NCBI GenBank assembly: GCA_002439165.1
Contig: DJTE01000034.1
Span: 1-64,000 of the forward strand
Length of the DNA stretch: 64,000 nt
Direction: 5' to 3'
DNA from: Chryseobacterium indologenes
GTDB lineage: Bacteria > Bacteroidota > Bacteroidia > Flavobacteriales > Weeksellaceae
Position numbers and translations under genes: made by a program. Under the pieces are notes generated by a model. That model saw only the letters and a list, made by a program, of their open reading frames with translations. It had not been told where the DNA came from and ran no database searches. Positions 42,991 to 51,763 of the stretch are shown here, in pieces. Positions within the stretch are counted from its first letter, which is position 1. Each line of letters opens with the position of its first letter.

Positions 42991-44496
42991 ATGGGAAAAG
43001 ATTTCATACTGTCCACCTCGGAAAAGAAAACTAAAATAGAAAGTAATCCCGGTCTGGGGAGCTGTCTGACCAGTATTAAAGGTTTTAAAAATGTATTGAA
43101 GCCTATTTTAAAGCTGGACGGTAGTATCGTCAATGAAAAATGGGAAGGCATTCCTTTTATCTTCTTTATCCAGAATGAAGAGGTGGACCGTATAGATTTC
43201 CGGCTGGCAGGTGGCAAATATCAGCTGCTTGCTCCGCTTAACCTTAGGAAGCTTGATCGGTATTACCTTAATAAAGAGCGCGAATACCTTCAGACCTCAA
43301 TAGATTACATTGAAAGCCTGAATTACGAAAGGGTGGATAAGTATAATAACGACGGCCAGCTGATACAGTCAGGTTCGTGTTTATACAGACCCAATGGGCG
43401 TGACATCTACGGCTATGAAAGCATCAACGGAATATCCATGCCTGTTACGAAGACTGTACAATATTATCTGGGGAACAGAAAATGGATGAATCTGGAATTT
43501 TTCAGATACCATTATGATGCCGATGGCTTTTTGAAAGAAATTACCATGAACATTCCGGAATGTGAGGTGAAGATCACTGAAAAGATGCTGTACAAAAAGA
43601 CCCGTAAAGGCTTCACTGCCTCCAAGAAAATGGCAAAGCATCTCATTCCATTAAAGAAACTAAGCTTTTACAGCAAATATGATATGTTTTCAGCAGTTTT
43701 TAAAGAAGATAAGACCGATTGGAATATCAAAGTAAATTACTGGAACATTCACGGTATACAAGATAAGAATGTAATGGCTGATGCAGGAGAAGTAATCAAA
43801 AAATTTGCGGTTGATCATTTTCATAGTTCATACAGCTGGATCAATTACCATAAACGGGATGGGATGCATGTTGAAATCAGTGAAAAGCAAGGTCTGCCTG
43901 ATACATTTGAGTTTACCCTTAAATGTCTTGAAAAAAATGAGGTATGGAAAAGAAATTACATTGAAAAGAGTGAGAATAAAGTCATTCTGGATAGAGGTAA
44001 CGGGAAATATACCTTTGAACATTTTGGCGAGAAGATAAAAGTAACAAAAGAAGAATATTCTAAGACTAAACGCTTTAGTCTTTCAGGGAAATATACTCTG
44101 CAGCAGGCTGTAATGATGCTTGATACCCAAAGTTATCTGTGGTGGCATGACTTTAATGAGGAAAGAGTACTCGATGGGATAATGCATCCGTACGGCAGTG
44201 AACCTGTCTTATTGGATTTCACCAACAATAAAACTAAAAACGGTATTGAGCGCATTGTACAGGTGGTAGGGCATCATTATGAAGATGATGAAGAAGATGG
44301 TGAACCTTTCGACAAATTGTGGATAGGCGAAGAAGCGGCATGGGAGAAGAAAGATGAAACCCCATTGGACCCCGATGGGCAGAAAATGGAATTTGTAGCC
44401 CAGTTCTACCGTTACGGACTTTGGGGGACACTCTACCTGTTTTATTCGGAAAAACATCAGATGGTATCCCAGATATTTCAACCCTCACCATATTAA
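42991..44496 (+). CDS. Large hypothetical protein, paralogue B
   Basis: A 501-residue paralogue of the gene at 41441, similar along the full length. It shares the N-terminal unit (IKGFKN, KLDGSIVNEKWEGIPF), the YD-like strand, LYKKTRKGFTASK and the YwqG-like end (455-501). The central part (about 215-300) is the most diverged. Duplication followed by divergence of the middle is typical of immunity or recognition proteins, but that is inference. 62 bases separate the two genes. Confidence 0.7.
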   Translation: MGKDFILSTSEKKTKIESNPGLGSCLTSIKGFKNVLKPILKLDGSIVNEKWEGIPFIFFIQNEEVDRIDFRLAGGKYQLLAPLNLRKLDRYYLNKEREYLQTSIDYIESLNYERVDKYNNDGQLIQSGSCLYRPNGRDIYGYESINGISMPVTKTVQYYLGNRKWMNLEFFRYHYDADGFLKEITMNIPECEVKITEKMLYKKTRKGFTASKKMAKHLIPLKKLSFYSKYDMFSAVFKEDKTDWNIKVNYWNIHGIQDKNVMADAGEVIKKFAVDHFHSSYSWINYHKRDGMHVEISEKQGLPDTFEFTLKCLEKNEVWKRNYIEKSENKVILDRGNGKYTFEHFGEKIKVTKEEYSKTKRFSLSGKYTLQQAVMMLDTQSYLWWHDFNEERVLDGIMHPYGSEPVLLDFTNNKTKNGIERIVQVVGHHYEDDEEDGEPFDKLWIGEEAAWEKKDETPLDPDGQKMEFVAQFYRYGLWGTLYLFYSEKHQMVSQIFQPSPY

Positions 44497-44514
44497 TATT
44501 AAAATTTCGGAAAG

Positions 44515-44955
44515 ATGGAACTTAATGAATTGTATGATCAACTGATAGCAGAAGGCTGTGTCCGGTTTTGTATTGAAGGGATCGGCGCACAGAGTTATGA
44601 TGATATGGAACGGCTGGAAATGAAAGCCGGGCAATGGCAGGTCAATTATTATGAACGGGGACAGGTAGTGGAAACACTGTTTTCAGGTCCGGATAAACAG
44701 GAAGCAATCCGTTTTTATTATGACTATGTGATGAAGATACAGCATTGGCATCTGGTGGTTTTCACGCGCTCACTGGCTGTATTTAATTGGCATAAAGACA
44801 TATTGGAAAATCTCGGCATCGGTACAATACAGAATGATATTGAGGAAGAGCATGATTATAAATACCGGTTATTTGTAACCAACAAAGATATTTTCAACGC
44901 AAAAGAGGCATTGGATGAAATTCCTTATTTTGACGAAGATTTAAAACAACCATAA
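44515..44955 (+). CDS. Hypothetical protein, operon gene 5 (immunity-like)
   Basis: A 146-residue soluble acidic protein. The N-terminal MELNELYDQLIAEGC then a WQVNYYERGQVVE strand pair, followed by an acidic segment and EAIRFYYDYVMK helix, recalls small predicted immunity proteins of polymorphic toxin loci that have a W-x-V-x-Y-x-E-R-G type strand. I cannot name the family. It is 18 bases after paralogue B and ends at a bidirectional terminator. Confidence 0.6.
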   Translation: MELNELYDQLIAEGCVRFCIEGIGAQSYDDMERLEMKAGQWQVNYYERGQVVETLFSGPDKQEAIRFYYDYVMKIQHWHLVVFTRSLAVFNWHKDILENLGIGTIQNDIEEEHDYKYRLFVTNKDIFNAKEALDEIPYFDEDLKQP

Positions 44956-44958
44956 AAA

Positions 44959-44984
44959 AATCCGGTTCTGATCTGAACCGGATT
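44959..44984. terminator. Bidirectional terminator
   Basis: A perfect 10-bp stem AATCCGGTTC / GAACCGGATT with a 6-base loop between the convergent operon gene 5 and ffh. Seven A on the left give a strong T-run for ffh; the plus-strand T-run is weaker. Confidence 0.88.
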
Positions 44985-45008
44985 CTATATTTTAAATAAA
45001 ATTTCTTA

Positions 45009-46370
45009 TTATTTTCCGAACATTCCGCCCATTCCAGGCATATTCGGCATTTTGCTCATCATCTGCATCATCTGTTTGCCCTGAGGTCCCTGCATCATCT
45101 TCATCATTTTACCCATCTGGTCAAACTGTTTCATCAGCTGGTTCACATCTTCAATCTTTCTTCCTGCACCTTTGGCAATTCTCTGCTTTCTCTGAGTATT
45201 GATAATAGAAGGTCTTCTTCTTTCATCCGGAGTCATAGAATAGATAATCGCTTCAATATGTTTGAAAGCATCATCGCTGATCTCAACATCTTTAATTGCT
45301 TTTCCAACCCCCGGAATCATTCCCATAAGGTCTTTCATATTACCCATCTTCTTGATCTGGTTGATCTGCTTTAAGAAATCATCAAAACCAAATTCGTTTT
45401 TAGCGATTTTCTTGTGAAGTTTCTTAGCTTCCTCTTCGTCAAACTGCTCCTGAGCTCTTTCTACTAAGGAAACAACGTCTCCCATTCCCAGGATTCTGTC
45501 TGCCATCCTTTCCGGGTAGAAAAGATCCAGAGCTTCCATTTTTTCACCGGTAGAGATGAATTTGATCGGTTTTTCAACCACAGAACGGATCGTTAATGCA
45601 GCACCCCCTCTGGTATCCCCGTCTAATTTGGTAAGAACAACCCCGTCAAAGTTCAGCGCATCGTTGAATGCTTTGGCCGTGTTTACCGCATCCTGGCCGG
45701 TCATGGAGTCAACAACGAAAAGCGTTTCATTAGGTTTAATGAAATAATGTACGGATTTGATCTCGTTCATCATCTGCTCATCAATAGCCAAACGCCCGGC
45801 AGTATCCACAATCACAACATCGTGGCCGTTTGATTTGGCAAAATTGATTGCATTTTCTGCAATCGTAGAAGGATTGGTTGCTCCTTCTTCCGTATAAACC
45901 GGCACATCAATCTGGCCTCCTAATACTTTAAGCTGGTCGATCGCCGCAGGACGGTAAACGTCACAGGCTACCAGTAACGGTTTTTTATTTCTTTTCGTTT
46001 TTAAATAATTGGCAAGTTTTCCGGAGAAAGTCGTCTTACCGGAACCCTGAAGACCTGCAATAAGAATTACAGAAGGTTTTCCCGAAAGATTGATTCCTTC
46101 CTGAGAACCACCCATCAGATCTACCAGTTCATCATGAACGATTTTTGTCATCAGCTGTCCCGGCGTAAGGGACGTAAGAACATTCTGTCCCAAAGCCTTA
46201 TCCTGAACTCTTTTTGTAAGATCTTTGGCTACTTTATAGTTAACGTCGGCATCCACCAGCGCTCTACGGATCTCTTTTACGGTTTCCGCTACGTTGATTT
46301 CAGTAATTTTTCCCCTTCCGGAAATATTGTGTAATGCCTTGTCTAATTTATCCTGTAAACTATTAAACAT
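45009..46370 (-). CDS. ffh: Signal recognition particle protein
   Basis: A 453-residue SRP54. The N domain (1-95) is followed by the G domain with P-loop GLQGSGKTT (106-114), DTAGRLA and TKLDGDTRGG, then the methionine-rich M domain and tail (MMKMMQGPQGKQMMQMMSK region). It binds the signal sequences of nascent membrane proteins and 4.5S RNA and docks with FtsY. The SRP RNA gene was not recognised in the window. Single gene with its own terminator. Confidence 0.97.
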   Translation of the reverse strand: MFNSLQDKLDKALHNISGRGKITEINVAETVKEIRRALVDADVNYKVAKDLTKRVQDKALGQNVLTSLTPGQLMTKIVHDELVDLMGGSQEGINLSGKPSVILIAGLQGSGKTTFSGKLANYLKTKRNKKPLLVACDVYRPAAIDQLKVLGGQIDVPVYTEEGATNPSTIAENAINFAKSNGHDVVIVDTAGRLAIDEQMMNEIKSVHYFIKPNETLFVVDSMTGQDAVNTAKAFNDALNFDGVVLTKLDGDTRGGAALTIRSVVEKPIKFISTGEKMEALDLFYPERMADRILGMGDVVSLVERAQEQFDEEEAKKLHKKIAKNEFGFDDFLKQINQIKKMGNMKDLMGMIPGVGKAIKDVEISDDAFKHIEAIIYSMTPDERRRPSIINTQRKQRIAKGAGRKIEDVNQLMKQFDQMGKMMKMMQGPQGKQMMQMMSKMPNMPGMGGMFGK

Positions 46371-46605
46371 ATTTATTGTAAATTATAGGTTTGCAAAAAT
46401 AAGGAATTTTTAAGAAATGCAGGTATAATACACTTAATATTATAAGGATTTTGAACTGGGAATGGAAGATGGAGGCCGGAAGAGGGAAGTTGTGAAGGTT
46501 ATTTAAACATAATTGTTTGTCTTTTTAAGATGATTTTTTTGAGATTGAAATTCTTTAAAACATAAATCAGAGAAAAATATCCACAAACATCTGTGAGATT
46601 TATGG

Positions 46606-46834
46606 AATCTGTGGAATCTCCGGGAAATTATTTTAACCACAAAAGATTTTTACACTTAAGATCCTTTTTAAGAGACTAGCTTTATGTTGAGAAGAACACT
46701 TAGGTTTAAAAATCAAAGATTTTTATGGATTTTGCGGTGTAAAATTTTATCGGAGATAAAATCATTGCGCCCTTTTTTTACACAGCCTGTAAAATAATTC
46801 TTGCGGCCTTGCGTATTCCAACAAAAAAATCTGC
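46606..46834 (+). repeat. Intergenic direct repeat, copy A
   Basis: About 229 bases, almost identical to copy B. Shared blocks include AATCTGTGGAATCTCCGGG, ACTAGCTTTATGTTGAGAAG and GGTGTAAAATTTTATCGG, each in the same order. No ORF, terminal inverted repeats or transposase. Confidence 0.85.
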
Positions 46835-46882
46835 TCAATCTGCACAATCTGCGGGCAAAAAATTTCCATAACCATCTGAGAA

Positions 46883-47126
46883 AATCTGTGGAATCTCCGG
46901 GAAATTATTTTAGCCACAAACCGAAGGTTCGACGTAGTCAAAAGATTTTTACATTTAAGATCCTTTTTAAGAGACTAGCTTTATGTTGAGAAGAACACTT
47001 AAAAATCAAAGATTTTTATGGATTTTGCGGTGTAAAATTTTATCGGAGATAAAATCATTGCGCCCTTTTTTTACACAGCCTGTAAAATAATTCTTGCGGC
47101 CTTACGTATTCCAACAAAAAAACTGC
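46883..47126 (+). repeat. Intergenic direct repeat, copy B
   Basis: About 244 bases, 277 bases downstream of copy A. It differs mainly by an insertion of about 18 bases (CCGAAGGTTCGACGTAGT, 46921-46938) after the shared GCCACAAA/ACCACAAA and by loss of a short AGGTTT piece. The element is a tandem duplication of a family of AT-rich intergenic repeats. Confidence 0.85.
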
Positions 47127-47196
47127 AAAATCAGAGACGATGTAACTTCCATTTTGACCATCCTTATTATTTCTTCCGTCTTAAAAAATATAGTTC

Positions 47197-47204
47197 TATT
47201 TTTG
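47197..47204 (+). promoter_or_regulatory. -7 box TATTTTTG, predicted leaderless
   Basis: TATTTTTG ends four bases before the ATG at 47209, so the transcript should begin at the start codon. Confidence 0.5.
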
Positions 47205-47208
47205 CAGC

Positions 47209-47478
47209 ATGAATTTTTTAGAGGGGTTTATTATTATAGCATTGGCAGCGGTTCTTAATACAGCTGTATATATAATATTTAAAAAGTATTTTTATGGCAG
47301 AGAGAATGCGGGGCTCAGATTTCTTACGGTAAATATTCCTAAAGATGTGATTTGGCTGCTGATATCTTTACTGATTATTGACAAAACAAACGAAAATTTT
47401 CTGTTTTTGCTCGGATGCTTTGTGGTAGCGTCATTCCTTATATATATGCCTATAATAAAACTCATTAATAAATCCTGA
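47209..47478 (+). CDS. Small membrane protein upstream of atpB (AtpI-like position)
   Basis: An 89-residue protein with three hydrophobic segments (about 4-24, 45-59 and 66-86) and a few lysines between. I cannot assign a family with certainty. It is 83 bases before atpB, the place of AtpI-type or other small membrane proteins in flavobacterial ATP synthase loci, so an assembly role is a fair guess. atpB has its own promoter, so it may also be independent. Confidence 0.65.
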   Translation: MNFLEGFIIIALAAVLNTAVYIIFKKYFYGRENAGLRFLTVNIPKDVIWLLISLLIIDKTNENFLFLLGCFVVASFLIYMPIIKLINKS

Positions 47479-47509
47479 TTTTTTTGATGATAAAAATCAA
47501 TTTTTAGTA

Positions 47510-47540
47510 TTGGTAAAGTTTAATAAAATCGATATATTTG
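47510..47540 (+). promoter_or_regulatory. ATP synthase operon promoter, TTG-N20-TATATTTG
   Basis: TTG at 47510-47512 and TATATTTG at 47533-47540 with a 20-base spacer, 20 bases before the atpB ATG. Confidence 0.72.
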
Positions 47541-47560
47541 CACACGATTAAAAAAGAGAT

Positions 47561-48685
47561 ATGAACAGAAAAATTTCTTCATTATTTTTCGCATTTTTGT
47601 TTGTGTTTATTAGTGGTTTAGCCACTGCGCAGCATGAAACTGAAGGGGAAAAAGTAGCTGAAAAAGTAGAGCATAAAGAAGACGAGAAGGGCTTCAATGC
47701 GACTAAAGTGATCATGGAACACATTGGCGATTCTAACGAATGGCATTTATGGACTACAAAAGATGACAGTGGCGAAGAGCATCATGTTTCAATCCCATTG
47801 CCGGTGATCATTAAAGATAATGAAGGATGGCATACTTTTCTTTCAAGCAGCATTGCTCATGGTCTTGAACATGACGGGTACACTTTAGAGCACGGGCAGG
47901 TAGTTTCCACTAAAGGAGTTCAGAAAGCAACATTATTCTCTATCATCAGTGGAAAACAAAAATCAAACGAAGTGTTTTTTGATCTGTCAATCACAAAAAA
48001 TGCAGCTTCAATGTTCTTGTCAGTAATTTTTATGGCAGTAGTGTTCATAGGAATGGCAAGAAATTATAAGAAATCGCAGCTTCCAAAAGGAATCGGTAAA
48101 GTAATGGAGCCTGTAATCGTATTCATCAGAGATGAAGTGGCTATCCCAAATATCGGATCAGTGAAATATAAAAGATATATGCCTTACCTGTTAACGGCGT
48201 TCTTCTTTATATGGTTCAACAACCTTTTCGGATTGATTCCTTTCTTTCCTTTCGGGGCGAACCTTACAGGTAATATTGCAATCACTGCGGTTTTAGCTAT
48301 CATTACATTATTAATTACCTTATTCAGTGCCAATAAAGATTACTGGAAACACATCTTTATGCCGCCGGTACCGTTATTGTTATATCCAATTATGGTTCCT
48401 ATCGAGATCATCGGTATCTTTACCAAGCCGTTTGCATTAATGATGCGACTTTTCGCCAACATCACTGCCGGACACATTATGATTCTTGCGATCATCTCAC
48501 TGATCTTCATCTTTAAGTCTCCGCTTTTAGGATTTGCATCAGTACCATTAGCGTTATTCGTTTCCGTACTGGAATTATTGGTAGCAGCGCTTCAGGCTTA
48601 TATCTTTACGGTATTATCTGCATTGTTTATCGGTATTGCAGTTGCAGAGCACGAGCATGATCACCATGAAGAGCACGCTCACTAA
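47561..48685 (+). CDS. atpB: F0F1 ATP synthase subunit a
   Basis: A 374-residue a-subunit with a signal-peptide-like N-terminus (to about 24, SGLATAQ) and a long soluble region before the membrane part, as in other Bacteroidota. Five or more membrane helices follow; the essential Arg is in LMMRLFANITAGHIM. The C-terminus is His-rich (EHEHDHHEEHAH). It forms the proton half-channels against the c-ring. Confidence 0.95.
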   Translation: MNRKISSLFFAFLFVFISGLATAQHETEGEKVAEKVEHKEDEKGFNATKVIMEHIGDSNEWHLWTTKDDSGEEHHVSIPLPVIIKDNEGWHTFLSSSIAHGLEHDGYTLEHGQVVSTKGVQKATLFSIISGKQKSNEVFFDLSITKNAASMFLSVIFMAVVFIGMARNYKKSQLPKGIGKVMEPVIVFIRDEVAIPNIGSVKYKRYMPYLLTAFFFIWFNNLFGLIPFFPFGANLTGNIAITAVLAIITLLITLFSANKDYWKHIFMPPVPLLLYPIMVPIEIIGIFTKPFALMMRLFANITAGHIMILAIISLIFIFKSPLLGFASVPLALFVSVLELLVAALQAYIFTVLSALFIGIAVAEHEHDHHEEHAH

Positions 48686-48737
48686 TCAAAAAGAAAGAAT
48701 TTAAAAATAATTTTTTAACTAATATAATTTATTTATT

Positions 48738-48956
48738 ATGGATTTATCAACAGGAACAGGTTTAGTTTACGTAGGTATCGGTTTAGCAGTACTAGGTGTA
48801 GGTCTAGGTATCGGTAAAATCGGTGGTCACGCAATGGACGCTATCGCTAGACAGCCGGAGCAGGCTGGTAAGATTCAGGGAGCAATGCTTATCGCTGCTG
48901 GTCTTATCGAAGGTGCTGGTCTTATCGCGATCATCTTTGGTGCTTTCATCAAGTAA
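48738..48956 (+). CDS. atpE: F0F1 ATP synthase subunit c
   Basis: A 72-residue c-subunit with two membrane helices and the polar loop RQPEQAGK (38-45). The ion-binding carboxylate is Glu58 in LIEGAGL. It has a typical glycine-rich first helix (GIGLAVLGVGLGIGKIGG). A strong hairpin follows 17 bases after the stop. Confidence 0.97.
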   Translation: MDLSTGTGLVYVGIGLAVLGVGLGIGKIGGHAMDAIARQPEQAGKIQGAMLIAAGLIEGAGLIAIIFGAFIK

Positions 48957-48972
48957 TCTATCCTCAAAAAAC

Positions 48973-49009
48973 ATTCTTAGCAGTGATGCGGTTGGCAGCT
49001 GCTAAGAAT
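48973..49009 (+). terminator. Intra-operon hairpin after atpE
   Basis: An 11-bp perfect stem ATTCTTAGCAG / CTGCTAAGAAT with a 15-base loop and a short TTTT tail, between atpE and atpF. It resembles a partial terminator or a 3' stabiliser that could raise atpE mRNA over downstream genes. Confidence 0.6.
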
Positions 49010-49058
49010 TTTAAAAAACAATCCATAAATAACATTTTAAAAAAAAGAATTTACAGAT

Positions 49059-49553
49059 ATGGGAATTATTGAACCTGGAATTGGACTTTTGTTTTGGATG
49101 ACCCTTACGTTTGTTATCCTGTTATTTCTTCTAGCAAAATTCGCTTGGAAACCAATCGTGAATGCAGTTAATGAAAGAGAAACCTCTATCGTTGATGCAT
49201 TGAACCAAGCTAAACTGGCTAAAAAAGAAATGGAAGAACTTAAGGCTGATAACGAAAGAATTATTCGTGAAGCTAAAATCGAAAGAGATGCTATCCTTAA
49301 AGAAGCCAGAGAAATCAAAGACAGAATCGTTGGAGAAGCTAAAGACGCTGCTAAAACTGAAGGAGACAAAATGATCGAAGCGGCTAAGCAGACAATCCAA
49401 GCTGAGAAAAATGCTGCTATGGCAGACATCAAAACTCAGATCGGTACTTTATCTGTAAACATCGCTGAGTCTATCTTAAAGCAAAAGCTGGATAACAGCG
49501 AAGCTCAGGACGAATTAGTTCAAAATTATTTAAACAAATCTAACCTTAACTAA
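49059..49553 (+). CDS. atpF: F0F1 ATP synthase subunit b
   Basis: A 164-residue b-subunit: one N-terminal membrane helix (about 8-26) and a long charged coiled coil (about 30-150, for example EAKIERDAILKEAREIKDRI) forming the peripheral stalk. Length typical. It lies between atpE and atpH in normal order. Confidence 0.95.
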   Translation: MGIIEPGIGLLFWMTLTFVILLFLLAKFAWKPIVNAVNERETSIVDALNQAKLAKKEMEELKADNERIIREAKIERDAILKEAREIKDRIVGEAKDAAKTEGDKMIEAAKQTIQAEKNAAMADIKTQIGTLSVNIAESILKQKLDNSEAQDELVQNYLNKSNLN

Positions 49554-49555
49554 GA

Positions 49556-50095
49556 ATGCTTACATCTAAAGTAGCTAAAAGATACGCACAGGGTCTTCTG
49601 GATTTCACAAACGAATCAGGACAGACAGCTGCCGTATTTTCTGAAATGAAAGAGGTAGTGAAGATCATGGCTCAGTCTGCGGATTTGAACAAATTCTTCC
49701 TTACTCCTTACATTGATGCAAAAAAGAAAATAGAGGTAGCAGACCAGATATTCAAAGGTTTATCAGTTTCTTCACAAAATCTGATCAGATTAGTGATCAG
49801 ACACGGACGTGAAAACCAATTGAAAAACATTGCCCAGGAATTCATCAACAAAGTTGAAGACATCAACGGTGTACAGAGAGTAACCCTTACTACGGCAACA
49901 CAGCTTTCAAAAGAAAACATCGATCAGATTTTAAAAGCCAGTAATCTTGTAAAAGCAGGCTCAAGCTTTGATCTGAATCTAAATGTAAAACCTGAGATCC
50001 TTGGAGGATACATCCTTAGAGTAGGAGATCAGCAGGTAGATGCGTCTGTGAAGACAAAACTTAATCAAGTTAAAAAAGATTTTCAATTAAATTAA
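49556..50095 (+). CDS. atpH: F0F1 ATP synthase subunit delta
   Basis: A 179-residue delta subunit linking the b stalk to the alpha subunits. SKVAKRYAQGLLDF near the N-terminus and GGYILRVGDQQVDASVKTKL near the C-terminus are family signatures. It starts 2 bases after the atpF stop. Confidence 0.95.
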   Translation: MLTSKVAKRYAQGLLDFTNESGQTAAVFSEMKEVVKIMAQSADLNKFFLTPYIDAKKKIEVADQIFKGLSVSSQNLIRLVIRHGRENQLKNIAQEFINKVEDINGVQRVTLTTATQLSKENIDQILKASNLVKAGSSFDLNLNVKPEILGGYILRVGDQQVDASVKTKLNQVKKDFQLN

Positions 50096-50111
50096 GAAAA
50101 ACAACCATACA

Positions 50112-51689
50112 ATGGCAGAAATAAATCCGGCAGAAGTATCTGCGATCTTAAAACAGCAATTGGCCAACTTCGATACTCAGTCAAACGTTGAGGAAGTAGG
50201 TACAGTTTTAACCATCGGTGATGGTATTGCTCGTGTATACGGGTTAGAAAACGTACAATACGGAGAGTTGGTGAAATTTTCTAGTGATGTAGAAGGTATT
50301 GTACTTAACCTTGAAGAAGACAACGTAGGTGTTGCTCTACTTGGTGAAAGTAAATTAGTAAAAGAAGGAGATACAGTAAGAAGAACAAACAGAATCTCTT
50401 CTATCAAAGTAGGAGAAGGAATGTTAGGAAGAGTAGTGGATACTCTTGGTAACCCAATCGATGGTAAAGGCCCTATTTCAGGAGATTTATACGAAATGCC
50501 GTTGGAAAGAAAAGCTCCCGGAGTTATTTACAGACAACCGGTAACTGAACCTTTACAGTCAGGTATCGTTGCGATCGACTCTATGATCCCTGTAGGAAGA
50601 GGACAGAGAGAGCTTATCATCGGTGACAGACAGACAGGTAAAACTACTGTTGCTATCGATACGATCATCAACCAAAAAGAATTCTTTGATGCTGGTAAAC
50701 CAGTATATTGTATATATGTAGCTATCGGTCAGAAAGCTTCTACCGTAGCACAAATCGTTAAAACCCTTTCTGATAAAGGAGCTTTGGCTTATACAGTAAT
50801 CGTTGCAGCTAACGCATCAGATCCGGTTCCAATGCAGGTATACTCTGCGATGGCAGGTGCTGCTATCGGTGAGTTCTTCAGAGATACGGGTAGACCGGCG
50901 CTTATCGTTTATGATGATTTATCTAAACAGGCGGTTGCTTACCGTGAGCTTTCCCTGCTTTTAAGAAGACCACCGGGCCGTGAAGCTTACCCTGGAGACG
51001 TTTTCTATCTTCACTCCAGACTATTGGAAAGAGCAGCTAAAGTAATTGCTGATGACAATATTGCGAGCCAGATGAACGACTTACCGGAGTCTCTGAGACC
51101 AATCGTAAAAGGAGGAGGTTCATTAACAGCTCTTCCGATCATCGAAACTCAGGCAGGTGACGTTTCCGCGTACATCCCAACCAACGTAATCTCTATTACA
51201 GACGGACAGATCTTCCTGGAGTCTGATCTATTCAACTCAGGGGTTCGTCCTGCGATCAACGTAGGGATCTCTGTATCAAGGGTAGGAGGTAACGCTCAGA
51301 TCAAATCAATGAAAAAAGTATCTGGTACTCTTAAATTAGACCAGGCACAATATAAAGAACTTGAAGCGTTCGCTAAGTTCGGTTCTGACCTTGATGCTGC
51401 TACATTAGCGGTAATCTCTAAAGGAGAAAGAAACGTAGAGATCCTTAAGCAGCCGGTAAACTCTCCACTTCCGGTGGACAGCCAGGTAGCCATGATCTAT
51501 GCAGGAACTGAAAACCTTCTTAGAAATGTCCCTATCAGAAAAGTAAAAGAATTCCAGATAGAATACATCGCATTCTTAAGATCTAAGCACCCGGATACAA
51601 TGGCTGCTATCAAAGCAGGAAAAATTGATGATTCAATTACCAGCGTTCTTAAGCAGGCAGCTAACGATCTAGCTTCTAAATATAACTAA
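50112..51689 (+). CDS. atpA: F0F1 ATP synthase subunit alpha
   Basis: A 525-residue alpha subunit. Walker A GDRQTGKTT is at 171-179; PIDGKGPI and the LLLRRPPGREAYPGDVF region are typical, and the signature PAINVGISVSRVGG is present. It binds nucleotide at the non-catalytic sites of F1. It starts 16 bases after atpH. Confidence 0.98.
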   Translation: MAEINPAEVSAILKQQLANFDTQSNVEEVGTVLTIGDGIARVYGLENVQYGELVKFSSDVEGIVLNLEEDNVGVALLGESKLVKEGDTVRRTNRISSIKVGEGMLGRVVDTLGNPIDGKGPISGDLYEMPLERKAPGVIYRQPVTEPLQSGIVAIDSMIPVGRGQRELIIGDRQTGKTTVAIDTIINQKEFFDAGKPVYCIYVAIGQKASTVAQIVKTLSDKGALAYTVIVAANASDPVPMQVYSAMAGAAIGEFFRDTGRPALIVYDDLSKQAVAYRELSLLLRRPPGREAYPGDVFYLHSRLLERAAKVIADDNIASQMNDLPESLRPIVKGGGSLTALPIIETQAGDVSAYIPTNVISITDGQIFLESDLFNSGVRPAINVGISVSRVGGNAQIKSMKKVSGTLKLDQAQYKELEAFAKFGSDLDAATLAVISKGERNVEILKQPVNSPLPVDSQVAMIYAGTENLLRNVPIRKVKEFQIEYIAFLRSKHPDTMAAIKAGKIDDSITSVLKQAANDLASKYN

Positions 51690-51763
51690 AAATCTCAACG
51701 TTTAAGGTTTGAAACATCGTTTTAAACCTTAAACTTCAGACCATAAACTTTGAACCCAAATTA

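Larger units (their letters stand above)
46371..47208. other. Long repeat-bearing intergenic region
   Basis: No supported gene in 838 bases apart from the start of the next one. It holds a purine-rich stretch at about 46457-46495 (GGAAGATGG, GGAAGAGGGAAGTTG), then two long direct repeats (46606-46834 and 46883-47126), then the -7 box of the gene at 47209. A 62-codon frame spanning the repeat junction is not protein-like. Confidence 0.7.

Noticed and set aside
46801..46989. 62-codon frame across the repeat junction
   Set aside because: It spans two repeat copies and has no protein-like features.
46606..47126. CRISPR array or insertion sequence
   Set aside because: Two long copies only, no spacers of constant size, no transposase and no terminal inverted repeats.
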